Part shown: positions 39,358 through 49,778 of the stretch, in pieces
Layout: each line of letters opens with the position of its first letter
How positions within the stretch are numbered: the stretch's first letter is position 1
From: Dirofilaria immitis
Lineage: Eukaryota > Nematoda > Chromadorea > Rhabditida > Onchocercidae
NCBI GenBank assembly: GCA_024305405.1
Contig: JAKNDB010000088.1
Span: 1,568,001-1,632,000 of the forward strand
Reading direction: 5' to 3'
Length of the DNA: 64,000 nucleotides
Made by a program: the position numbers and the translations under genes
The notes under the pieces: generated by a model
Told to the model about the DNA's origin: nothing
Databases searched by the model: none
Seen by the model: the letters and a program-made list of their open reading frames with translations, nothing else

Positions 39358-42300
39358 GAGCTTTTCAATCCGGATTTAGTAAACTTGCATGGAGTTTGAT
39401 CTTTGCTTATATTACAATCGCTTGTTTTTAAGTTACGGTATTATATAACATATGATACGATTATTATCATTGCACGTCATATAAATACTGAGGTTTTTAA
39501 AACATATTAACAAATATTATAGTAATATCAAATAGAGCAATGTATTCATAATTGCTGAATTCTCATATACTGCTTGCTTCTTCATTTTTTATTCAAAATA
39601 TCAGACAGTAATAAAATAATCAAACCGATGCGATGTAGAATATTTCGTGAATCTAGAAATGGATTTTTTAGAGATCTGGATTCCAAAAATGTTATAGATT
39701 AGAGAATTTGACAAATATTTCTTCCAGCGCCCTATACTGGGAATTTTCAGCTGCTATATTTCCTTCTGCAACTTATACTATATTGAAAATAATTTTCAAA
39801 AAAACCAATAACAAAGAATTATAATTTAGTGCTGCAAAAATTTTATTTGTGACGTTGAGAAATTAGAAGTTTCAAGAGAAATTCATTTGAAATTTGAATA
39901 AAAATTTTGCGAAGTTTTGTTACGACAGACTTTATTCTCCGAAACTGCAAAATATAAAATAATTGATCAATACCGATAATACAATTATTAGTTTCAATTT
40001 CTTTCTAAATTGCAACCAAGTCTTTTTGAACTTTTGGAGAAAATATTTAATAATACAATTTTTTATTGAATTCTCTCCGATCGTAGAAAAAGTTTGCAGT
40101 GACGCCTTATAATATTTTGAGCAATGGTCTATGACATGAAGGAAGATGATACATCAAAATCTGATTAGTTATAATTCTTTATTCTTCGCGTAACAGACGA
40201 TTTCTTTTTTGGGATATGAACTAAAATAATTTTATATTGCGAAATCGCTTGTTTATATCGAGATATTCAATAGCACTGACATCTTAATCATTTCTGTTAT
40301 ATTTATATTATAACATTTTCTAATTATATCGACATTACTAAATATGATATTCGAGGCATCTTACGGTATGTATATAATATGTGTGTAACGAAAAATCTAA
40401 TTTCGACTCTAAAAACATATATCAAAAGGTGATAGAATTGACAACACTTTAATTTTGAATAGTGACAATTTACAGTATTTAATTTTATTTTGTTTCTTAT
40501 CATTGATTCTGTTCATTTGAAAACAATATGCATTAATTTGTTAATTTTTTCGACTAGCTGTTTTTTGGAAGTAACATATTTAGTTGGCATAATTTTAAAA
40601 TTCCATATTTTAAAACAAAAACTTCTTAACAGAATGTATTTCCTATCAATCCTATGAAAATTGAAGTCATCTAAATCAATTCTCTACTGAATCTTTCAAT
40701 AATACAAAGTAATAGTTTGACAGAGGAAAAGTTCTTATTTCAAAAGGAAGTCAATATACAAAAGATTGTTATTGTTTTTACTTCAGAGACAATTTAAATT
40801 TGAATTAGTTTTTTTTTTTTTTTAACTCTTCTGTGAGATTTCACAATTTCAACTGAAATTTCGAGATCTCAATTAAATCAGCTACGAGCTTTTTATTCCA
40901 TATTTCATGGACAATTTCGATATGTTGCCGAATTGATAAAGATTGATTCATCGATTCATCTCCCACTTCATTGCTTATATGACACCCGAAATATGATAAA
41001 CATTTGATGGCCTTATTACGCATGTAATCCACTCTGATGATGAATAAAACTGGTATGTTGATGATAAATATTGCAATTGTAACATTTGTTATTTCCTGTA
41101 ATTGCAAGATGGAAAGTTTATTATGCAATGATAATCACTGCTTATTAGAAATGTTTTTTGTGCTTAGCATAGGCTTGATGTTTATTTCGATTGAATGATA
41201 GCTATCATATGAAACGGACATTGTCTACAATGCGAAACATTGCGTTCTTTTAGTTTCACTGCAAGCATTGAATATTTTACGAATTTGTACATCTGATATA
41301 AACAGTATTTTACCACTACTTTGTCCTTAATTATAATTTAAAGTAATTATTTACTTTGTAAACTGCAAAATGTAACAGATTAGCCGGGGAAAATATACTA
41401 GTAAGAATATTTCGAATAGATTGATGACGGAAATTGTGATATACATTATGGTTGCTATAAACATCGTTTTTGATGTTTTCATATTTTCTCGGATTTGATA
41501 ACGTGATGATAGCGTATCCACTCGTGTTTCCAAATGAAGTCTAAATTAAAAGAAATTTAATAACGATTATTATTACAAAGCAAAGATGAAGTAAACTTTT
41601 AAATCATTAATTTTTGATTGGAGAAAATTTAGAATCGAATTTGTTACATTATTTTTATTCGTTGTGCTCTTAATTCGGTAAAAGAAAAGATTCCTTAAAA
41701 ATAATCTTTTCAGTAGAAGACATATTCTAACATCATTTTTCTCTTGCTGATAACGCGTGTTATGAGAAGCAGAAAGAATATGACAATCAATGGCGGTATT
41801 TCCAAAGTCAAAGTCCAGAAAAATGTGTCACTGTTGAGGATAGATGAACAATAACTTTTGGGAATATATGGACTTTGAAAGCACGTCAACACTACATCCT
41901 TGATGTCCAGTGCCATTTCGATCCACTGAAAAATAAATTTTTTAATTTCAGTCCATGATTGTGTATCATCTTTCTTCATAAATGAGTGATATTTCAATGA
42001 TCTAATTTATAAAGAATTCAGTAAATTTCGATATGAGTGCTTCCAAATTGAATGCTTATAAATTTAACCGTCAAAGGCAAGAAAACAAGTGCAATTGGAT
42101 ATCTCCACTTTTCATAGTGTTGATAACAGCACATAGCAATAAATCGTTCAATCGTAATTGCAACGAATGCATATCGAAAGGATTTCTGAAGCGCTAATCC
42201 AAATTCGGTTAAAACTGAGCATATGACAGATTCCTCCAGGAATGAACATTGATTCTAAAATTCCAACTGAATAAATGTTTATTATCACATCTAATCAATT

Positions 42301-42846
42301 ACTTAATGGAAAATGAAAGCAAATTTCATTTCAATTTCAAAGCAATTACGAGACAGGCATAAAGCAAAATCTCATTCATCTAATTGAAACACGTTGAAGC
42401 AAAATGCAAAAATACCTTATATGTTATCATGCGGTAAATAAAAGTGGATGATCGGTATATAGTTACAAGAGACCGAAAAATAAAAAGGCCAGTAAATTTA
42501 TCAATAATATTCTCAAATTTATATGAAATATCTGAAAAAAAAGAAAATATTTACAAATTCAAAGTGATGCACCTCTGATTTCTATTTGAAATACTGCTTA
42601 AAAAGTTTTACCTTCCTGATACATATATTTGTACAAATATGCAGAATTAAAATGATTGTAATAATACTGAGAATAAGGAGGGAAAATTGAATCAACTGGA
42701 AAGAAATATTCGTTTGTAGATGGTACGCTTCATTACAAAGTTCTTCAATTGTTTTATTCATTTCCTGCAGAAAAGAGTATATCTTAACAAGATGAACAAA
42801 ATTTGGACATGGAATTGTATAGGTAAGTACTGAAAGTTTAAAAACC
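39358..42846. repeat. Left arm of inverted repeat 1 (partner 49781-53276)
   Basis: The arm begins GAGCTTTTCAATCCGG and its reverse complement ends at 53276. Identity continues through receptor copy B and stops at its start-codon region (42846 against 49781). The spacer is about 6.9 kb. The arms are nearly identical but not perfect: copies B and C differ at four residues in the TM5 exon, all transition-type changes, and in the length of several A/T runs. Confidence 0.92.
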
Positions 42847-42848
42847 AT
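40841..42848 (-). CDS. SRA-superfamily chemoreceptor, copy B
   Basis: Exons on the minus strand: 42848-42612, 42531-42416, 42254-42069, 41925-41732, 41540-41355, 41095-40841. It is the mirror copy of receptor C and carries the same family marks (IERFIAMCCYQHYEKWRYP, DTLSSRYQIRENMKTS). It alone among the B/C/E group has ATG (MVFKLSVL) at the position where C and E have TTG. The TM5 exon must splice at AAAATGAT|GTTAGA to join the LSSRYQ exon in frame, so the stop after LEYVFY is intronic. Relative to copy C it lacks one T in the second T run of the TM2 exon (near 42478), and its last exon has five A's where C has six, giving a longer tail (KKLVADLIEISKF). The TM6 exon ends one base out of phase unless its C run has one more base, as copies A and C also show. 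Confidence 0.78.
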
Positions 42849-42851
42849 TTT

Positions 42852-42967
42852 TAATATTGTGGAATGGTGTTGCTATGATCTACACAATCATTACATTGTA
42901 AACCAATTTTAATATTGTGGAATGGTGTTGCTATGATCTACACAATCATTACATTGTATTTGTGAAT
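42852..42967. repeat. 58-bp tandem duplication just upstream of receptor copy B
   Basis: TTTTAATATTGTGGAATGGT and the following bases up to CATTACATTGTA occur twice with a period of 58 (AATATTGTGG at 42853 and 42911). It lies immediately 5' of the copy B ATG, exactly where the copy B and copy C sequences stop matching. Confidence 0.9.
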
Positions 42968-45059
42968 TATTTCAGTGATGATGATGTTCTTAAACGTTTC
43001 ATTTCAACAAACGTGACAGAACGAAAGTGAAACTATCCAGTAAAAGAAATGTATTCACTATGATCGTCAAATTATAAGTTTAAATTAAATTGAGAACCTT
43101 GACCAGGGAAGGCAAAAATCATAATAATTATCGTTTATTCATCAAGAAGACTATATTATCTATTTTTTGTCAATATTTTAGAATAATAATTGACTTAGTG
43201 AATTATTCACTAGAACATGGTGAAACTGCGGAGACATCTCTCATCATCGATATGTATAATTCCAGTATGAATTAAGATGGGAAATGATTCCGACTTTATT
43301 TGTCCATTTATAACAATTAGCTTAGGTATAGTATTTATTTATTTCATAACTTATTTTATATTTATTTATTATTTATGCGGAATGGTCCCAATTTCTCAGC
43401 AACGATCATTCAATGCTTGTTGTTCATTAATCGAAAGACGAATACAATTTTCAAAGTTTCCTCTTTCAGTATTCGATTATTGCAAAAAGTTCAATATTCA
43501 CCGCATAATAAATTGTGATTGAATTTTATATATGATTTGATTATAAATTCATTTCATTTATGAATAATTATCACCGTTGCCTAACAACAAATTCTTTAAA
43601 AGCGATTACTTCCTAAAGTTATTAACAATTGCAATTTCAAAATATAATAAAATTAAAATCTTCATATATAAATTAGTATGGGATTTTCATCACCATTATA
43701 CAAATTTTATGCATAAAAATTCGAATCACCACTCTTACCATTTGGATAACTTACAATTTTATGTAAACCAAGATATAAACCACCATAATATGTTATCATT
43801 ATTTCTTGATACATCATAATTCTGTGCTAAAGAATGCTTTGGTGAAAATTTATGATTATTAAAATAAAAATTGATATTGTAAGATAAAATAAATGACCGA
43901 AAAGGATAGACTGTATTCGATAATAACATTGTTGTTGAATGTGCTGAGAGTTAAGACCTGAATCGAAATATTGTAAAATTGTAGTCGATAATTTAAGGAT
44001 TGACCAATTAAAAATGCGTAAATATTTTAAAATTAACCGCAGTTTATTGTGTTCCAATTGGGTGATGAAAAGCGGGAATAATGATGCATTAAAAATTTAC
44101 TTCGAAAATAAGTTTTGCTTTCGAATTGTAGATTATTCTGAGCGATTTACTTGATGGAGCACCTGTGTATAAAGATCAATTGTCGTCTTTGTAGCAGGTA
44201 TAACGATAACATTTTTTATATGTCATCTGATTAAATTGCTTTTGCTAATTATAGGAGGCGGAGACAATGACAGAGTTTTATGATCTCCTAATATAAATGA
44301 TATATTCGCTGATGCGTGCAGTTTGAATGTCAACAAAATTTTAAAATTAGAATATGAAGAAACATTTCCAATGAAAGAAAGGAATTGCATTGAAAAACAA
44401 TTTTCTTGGATCGAATTTTTACGACGTTATTTATAATCATTGTGTAATAGGTAGGCTACCAATTTTGCCATTATTAATCGTCATAAATGACATTTGAATT
44501 ATCCGGATTAATAATAAGTAAATTAAATTTTGTTTCAATCATCACCATTATACAAATTTTATGCATAAAATTCGAATCACCACTCTTACCATTTGGATAA
44601 CTTACAATTTTATGTACTCCAGGACAAACAATATCACTATTTCTTAATGACATAAACAAACGACATCACTATTTCTTAATGAATCATAATTCTGTGATAA
44701 GGAATACTTTGAAGATTTATATTATCTGATCGTAAGAGATTTTTAAAAAAAAACTAAGAGAACTCAATAATTGAAACAAAATGATAGCATCAATTTTTCA
44801 TTCATTGAAATTATTCCTCACATTCGGCTATAATGCAAAATGAATGCATGTCGTATAATAACATTAACAGAATGTTTAACGATTACATCGATGCATCAAA
44901 AGAATTTGCAATGATAATTAACTCGGAACGGACATTATCAAATTACCAAGACTAGCAAAGACTTTCTCAGAGTAACAACAACTGCATGCTTTTACCGATA
45001 TTTCACAGGTTCATATTCTGAAGTGATATGCATCTTGAATTGAAACAACGAAAAGAAAA
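42968..45059. other. Duplicated flank DNA and short inverted copy
   Basis: About 43270-44400 corresponds to the flank of copy A, and 43560-43800 is found inverted at 54690-54920. About 44405-44922 is an inverted copy of roughly 47900-48360, interrupted by a piece repeated from near 43690-43760. An 81-codon open frame at 43277-43522 (MGNDSDFICPFIT, hydrophobic) has relatives at about 36260 and about 55198 (minus), but those are interrupted, so I do not call a gene. Confidence 0.5.
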
Positions 45060-45160
45060 ACATTGCTTTTCTCCAAATTAAGATTCGCTCCAATCAAAGA
45101 TGTGAGCATACCACGACTGAAATTATTTGCAATACTCATTGATCTCCAAATTCGTTATAC
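45060..45160 (+). mobile_element. BEL/Pao retrotransposon fragment (protease/RNase H region)
   Basis: The plus strand encodes SKLRFAPIKDVSIPRLKLF, a close match to the S-K-x-x-(V/L)-AP-(L/I)-K-x-x-(T/S)-IPRLEL motif of BEL/Pao polyproteins. Only about 30 codons are recognisable; downstream sequence to 45400 is GC-rich but unrecognised. It sits about 140 bases right of where the inverted copy ending at 44922 breaks off. Confidence 0.7.
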
Positions 45161-45579
45161 AGCAATTCCAACTGACGTCGAATCATTCCAACGCGATGCT
45201 GTACCGCAATCCCGAACCGCTCTGAACTGTGACCGTCGGATCGAATCTGAGGCGTCATCCAGTAACTGATCCTGACTGGCCGTCGAATCACCACCGTCGA
45301 ATTGTTCCTCAAACTTGGGTAATTGAAATGCCATCACTCCTTTATATATTATTTGGCTTCTCCACTCTAAATGGGTTGATCTCATTTTGTTGGAATGAAT
45401 CGAGTGCTTTAATTGAGAACATCGTAATACTTCTTTATCCTTTTAGCTTACTGATTTCATAATTTTGGCGCAGTATTTTCTTTAATGTCCCTTTTAACAC
45501 TTTTATCTATATACTGCTATTTACATGTTTCGGCTTTCGCTGGCAACGTGTAAAATTTGGCAATTGTTGTTTGACTAAC
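45161..45579. other. GC-rich unassigned stretch
   Basis: About 45160-45330 is the GC-richest patch in the right half (strings such as CCGTCGAATCACCACCGTCG). It has open frames on both strands, including 76 codons on the minus strand (45385-45155). Position beside a BEL/Pao piece suggests more of that element, but no motif supports it. The missing 3' exons of the NRF gene would be expected here on the minus strand and I could not find them. Confidence 0.4.
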
Positions 45580-46981
45580 ATGCACTCCTTATACTGCCCA
45601 AATACAGTAACATGACCTCGAAGAATTCCCGAAGGTGGTATTTTGGCACTTGCATCAATCACTGCAAGCAGTGAAGCATTTTAAATATTTTTGATTGATA
45701 GATAATCTTGTTAATTTTATTTTATAGGAAGTGGTGTAAATTCATTGTTTTGCAGTTTCCGCTCTCTGTATTCAATTCGTGCTGCAATTATCTGATGTAA
45801 CGTTGAATTACACTTTCTGATAGGGTATTTACGGAGAGGCATTTAGTGATAAGGCGTTCGACAGAATAAATGTGATTAAAATAGTATTCACAGTGAGGAA
45901 AATCTAAGTTGAATGAAATATTAGCAGAAAAAAAAACTGCATAATTGTATAAAGAAAAGATAAACTGGCTTAATATATTTTTTTCAATTTTTTTGAGATT
46001 ATCCAACTATGCAAGTTATCAATTCCTAAAATTTATGTCTCTATTTTGAAACTTTTATCTCCACTTTCCTGTTCTATTAATACATATTTATCCTTTTGCA
46101 ATAAATAATTATAATATTCAAATGCTAAAGCCAACTTGGAAGCAACGCATTTTGTAAATAAGATTTTTGCCAGTTCGACATTTCGCGATCATTTTTTACA
46201 AAGTCATTGATGGTTTGTAGAGACAGTTTCATATCTTTTTGCATTCTGAAATATTTTACTTTCTGAAGGCATCCATCTTTTCTATTGAAAAATTGACCAA
46301 TAAATATTCAAAGCCATGCTAAAATATTTCATATCTGTTTATATTTTGACTTTCAATCTTTCGAAGTTTAAAAAAGGATAGAAAGTGACATGTAACGTAA
46401 GCATATAACGTAACGTATATTATGCATGCACATGCTATATAGCAATTGAAATCGGGTGCAGAAATCAATCAAAAACCTTCAATAATATCAATTTTATCGA
46501 CACCACGCAATAATTGATCCATTTCGGTGTAAATAAGTTTAATTAGAGTTTCCATTGCGAAATTCGGTAATATTTTTCGCGGCAATAGAAATGCTTTATT
46601 CTGAAAGATTTAATGAGGAAATTTCTGCTTTTATAATGAAGGAAGTATAATGCCGTAAACTATGAAACACACTTTAATGAGACTAAATGTATTTGCAAGA
46701 TATCTTATAAGGAACTTTAAAATCAATGAGAGGTTTTATTTTTAAGATACATCATCAGTTATTTAATTAGAGAACTTTTAGATATATTTTATGTTATGCT
46801 TTGGCTGACATTGCAATAATACTAACATTTATTGTTCGTTGATTATTTTTCTGAAACTTAGAAATATTATTCGGAATTAAACCGATACTTTCCATCTTGC
46901 TTTTTTGATTTCTGAGGTAATTGAAAACACCAGTGAGAAACTGATTGCCGACAATAGAACCAATATCGTCGATAATCTCAT
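45580..46981 (-). CDS. Secreted NRF-domain protein (nose-resistant-to-fluoxetine N-terminal domain), 3' end not found
   Basis: Exons on the minus strand: 46981-46827, 46600-46477, 46245-46136, 45661-45580. ATG 46981 begins a clear signal peptide (MRLSTILVLLSAISFSLVFS) after an ATTTCAG acceptor, suggesting trans-splicing. Exon 3 carries the first cysteine and helix (CKKDMKLSLQTINDFV) and exon 4 the family signature IDASAKIPPSGILRG...FGQYKECM, matching the W-x-x-x-x-(I/L)DAxGKxPSGIL-x-G-x-x-x-x-LG-x-Y-(D/E)EC pattern of NRF-6-like proteins. In the full-length family this lumenal domain precedes a multi-pass acyltransferase-3 domain involved in lipid/yolk uptake and drug sensitivity; no such domain is visible here. 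One A is missing in the runs near 46916 (after the signal peptide) and 46232. Exons 1-3 are repeated at 62970-63815. It is divergent from the MGQTTRK gene, 187 bases away. Confidence 0.72.
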
Positions 46982-47168
46982 TTTTGGATCTGAAATAATC
47001 AATGATCAACAGTTTTTTCTTTAAATTAATATCATTTTTTTAATTCAAAATTATTTTTGTTATGGCGTAGAAATGTTTAGTAATAAATTGGTTTGAATAC
47101 GTGAATATATAAATATGTTTGATTAGTTTCAAAATTAAAGTTATTAGTAAATAATAATAATAGAAAAA
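46982..47168. promoter_or_regulatory. Short intergenic space between divergent NRF and MGQTTRK genes
   Basis: Only 187 bases separate the two start codons, so this is probably a shared, bidirectional promoter. It is AT-rich, and both sides show acceptor-like ends. It is copied intact between 62784 and 62969. In the third copy of the MGQTTRK gene (53482) this space and the NRF gene are replaced by unrelated DNA. Confidence 0.5.
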
Positions 47169-47419
47169 ATGGGACAAACGACACGAAAACGTTGAGAAAG
47201 CAAAGAAAGAATCTTATCAATGGTTCTGCTTATCAAAACATTTTTAATGTCTTACCAAAACAGCGATATTTGCCAGAAGAATTACTGAGTAAATCATTTG
47301 CTGCAATCATTAAAGTATTTCATTCTAAAAAATCAGTTTCTGAATTGCTCAAATTATATATCACTGCTAAGGTAATAAAGATAACGCTTGCAGTTTTGGT
47401 ATACATGAATAATGACTAA
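47169..47419 (+). CDS. Unrecognised small gene, MGQTTRK copy 1 (first exon)
   Basis: ATG 47169 begins MGQTTRK; the frame then slips in the AAAA run at 47182-47185. With one more A it continues for about 70 residues in a basic, leucine-rich sequence (NLINGSAYQNIFNVLPKQ, RYLPEELLSKSFAAIIKVF, SVSELLKLYITAK) that ends at a GTAATA donor (47372). MGQ at the N-terminus could be myristoylated. In this copy the run at 47234 has four A's and the frame QNIFNVL stays open from further upstream; the other two copies have five A's. I do not recognise the family. No second exon could be identified before 48800. Three copies in the window with conserved sequence argue for a real exon, but recent duplication alone could explain the identity. 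Confidence 0.45.
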
Positions 47420-48815
47420 TTTAATAACTGTTAAATAATTATATAAAACTCTAATTTGTTCATTTACGATTACTGATAAAATAATTTAAAAATATTATTA
47501 ATTATGAGGAAAAATTCAATGCTCTTTTTCCATTACCATATTGAGTTGTATTTTCACAACAAATTTTTTTGATCAATTCCTGAACTATGAAGAGGTTTTT
47601 TAATATGACGTATTTTTATTCAGAATCATTCCAAAATTTCGGAATTTGATGCTTGAACAAAACTAATTGATTTCTTTGAAACTATTTAACAAATTTTGCA
47701 AATAAGGAAGAGTATCTGAAAAATTCTTTCTTTTTCTATTAGAAGTTCTCGGATTTCGAAATTTTGATATTTACATTAATAACAAATTTTGCAAGGAAAC
47801 ACGTATATTGCAAATTGTCTTCCAAAATATCAGAAACCAAAGCCTTCATCAACGCTCATGTTATCAAAATTGCTTATACAAGTTAATTATCATTGCAAAT
47901 TCTTTTGATGCATCGATGTAATCGTTAAACATTCTGTTAATGTTATTATACGACATGCATTCATTTTGCATTATAGCCGAATGTGAGGAATAATTTCAAT
48001 GAATGAAAAATTGATGCTATCATTTTGTTTCAATTATTGAGTTCTCTTAGTTTTTTTTTTTAAAAATCTCTTACGATCAGATCAAATTGAAACAAAATTT
48101 AATTTACTTATTATTAATCCGGATAATTCAAATGTCATTTATGACGATTAATAATGGCAAAATTGGTAGCCTACCTATTACACAATGATTATAACGTCGT
48201 AAAAAATTCGATCCCAGGAAATCTTAATACTTCGATACAGGCCTTAGCTCTCAGCACATTCAGCAACAATGGTATCAAGTTTCATCTTAATAATATAAAT
48301 CTTCAAAGTATTCCTTATCACAGAATTATGATTCATTAAGAAATAGTGATGTCGTTTGTTTATGTCATTAATAGAATTTTAGGAACAAACGACAAAGAAA
48401 TATTAGAATGTTTTTCAAAGTGTGAATTTTATAGTGAAGAATTCTTTTTTTTTTCTTTGTTTTGCATTGCAGCAAGGTACACAGAGTTTCAAATTCTTTA
48501 TCTTCACTTAATCTTCAATTATTGCCAAAGATAAATCCAAAGACACCAATGTCAAACTTGGATCATTAAACTTTAACATGATAGTACGTTAACGAACTCA
48601 GCAATTACAAGATCAATATACAAAAGAAAAAAATCTCCAATGATTTCAATTAAAACAATTTTAATGACGATAACACTTAAAGGTAAATGAGATTAAATAA
48701 AGTTCAACTGCTTTGATGAAGTATTATTCTTTACAATTTGATGTTGTACCCTGGTATGGTTGTGAATGTAAGAATAAAGAGGCTTCGTTATAGAGTGTGA
48801 ATTACAGCTTACATC
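47420..48815. other. Duplicated non-coding sequence
   Basis: Nearly identical to 53735-54686 (direct, up to about 48371) and to the second inverted repeat at 61139-62530. Parts also match 44405-44922 inverted. Short open frames (for example 48154-48339) are not maintained in the other copies. No gene is supported. Confidence 0.6.
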
Positions 48816-48860
48816 TTGCATTGTACAGTAAATGCGCACATGCAACATACACTTTTTCAT

Positions 48861-49022
48861 ATGAGATTTAACACAAAGAGATTACTAACTGCTGATTTTT
48901 GTGTTTTCTTCGCGATTTTAGTGATGGTCAAATTTTCTTTTATTCCGGGAATCTTTCACAATTTATTCGCAACAAATTTATTAAAAGAAATTATTTACGT
49001 GAATCAGTCAGTCGATCAATGA
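48861..49022 (+). CDS. Possible 53-residue membrane peptide, copy 1
   Basis: An ATG-initiated open frame (MRFNTKRLLTADFCVFFAIL...) with one hydrophobic segment resembling a signal peptide or single membrane helix, ending TGA at 49020-49022. An identical copy is at 61093-60932. A decayed relative near 36770-36860 has lost most of it. No known family; it could instead be the leader of an undetected gene or chance. Confidence 0.25.
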   Translation: MRFNTKRLLTADFCVFFAILVMVKFSFIPGIFHNLFATNLLKEIIYVNQSVDQ

Positions 49023-49778
49023 ACTATCGATGACAGTATTGCAGTACTTCGGTTTAGGTCTTGATTCTTCGCATATTCAACAGCTGTGGCATTATCGAAT
49101 TCAGCCTATCCCTCTCAGGTCACTTTTTTTTACAATATAAATTTTCGTCTTAACAATCATAAATCTTCACCAGATAATTCTTTAGCGGAAGATCATGATG
49201 CATCGTGAAACAGCGACGTTATATTACGATGACTCAGCTGCTTTTTGATCATAATCTGGGTTAGAGAAAGCTATAAGCAACCCAAATAATAATTCGAATT
49301 TTCTTATATGAAATTTTCTAATGGTGATGAAAATTCCATACTTATCTATGCAGATTTTAATTTTATTGTGTTTTGAAATTGCAATTGTTAATAACTTTAG
49401 GAAGTAATCGCTTTAAAGAATTCGTTGTCAGGCAGTGGTGATAATTACTTTATAAATGAATGCAATTTTTAATCAAATCATATATTAAATTCAATCGCAA
49501 TTTTCATCCGGCAAAGATTGAATTTATTGCAATAATCGTACTGAAAGAGGAAACTTGTCAAATTATGTATTTTTTTAATTGATTAACACTATGCATTGAA
49601 TAATCGTTGCTGAGAAATTACGGTTATTTTCTCGCTTTTTTATTCAAAATTGAATACTAATTTTTTGCATCTATCATAAAAATTTATACTTTAATGAAAT
49701 TTTGAAAAAATTCAATATTTAGAAATATAATGTTATGATCTGTGTATATCATAACAACGCAGCTTCAGAATATTAAAG

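Noticed and set aside
42582..42848. Stops in the receptor TM5 exon taken as the true C-terminus (after LEYVFY)
   Set aside because: The donor AAAATGAT|GTTAGA joins in frame to the LSSRYQ exon, and seven helices are only complete with the later exons.
43277..43522. 81-codon hydrophobic frame MGNDSDFICPFIT
   Set aside because: Related sequence near 36260 is stopped after about 20 codons and the one near 55198 diverges in frame, so coding constraint is not evident.
48154..48339. 61-codon frame MAKLVAYLLHNDYNVV
   Set aside because: In the two other copies of the same block a one-base run difference closes or shifts the frame, and there is no family match.
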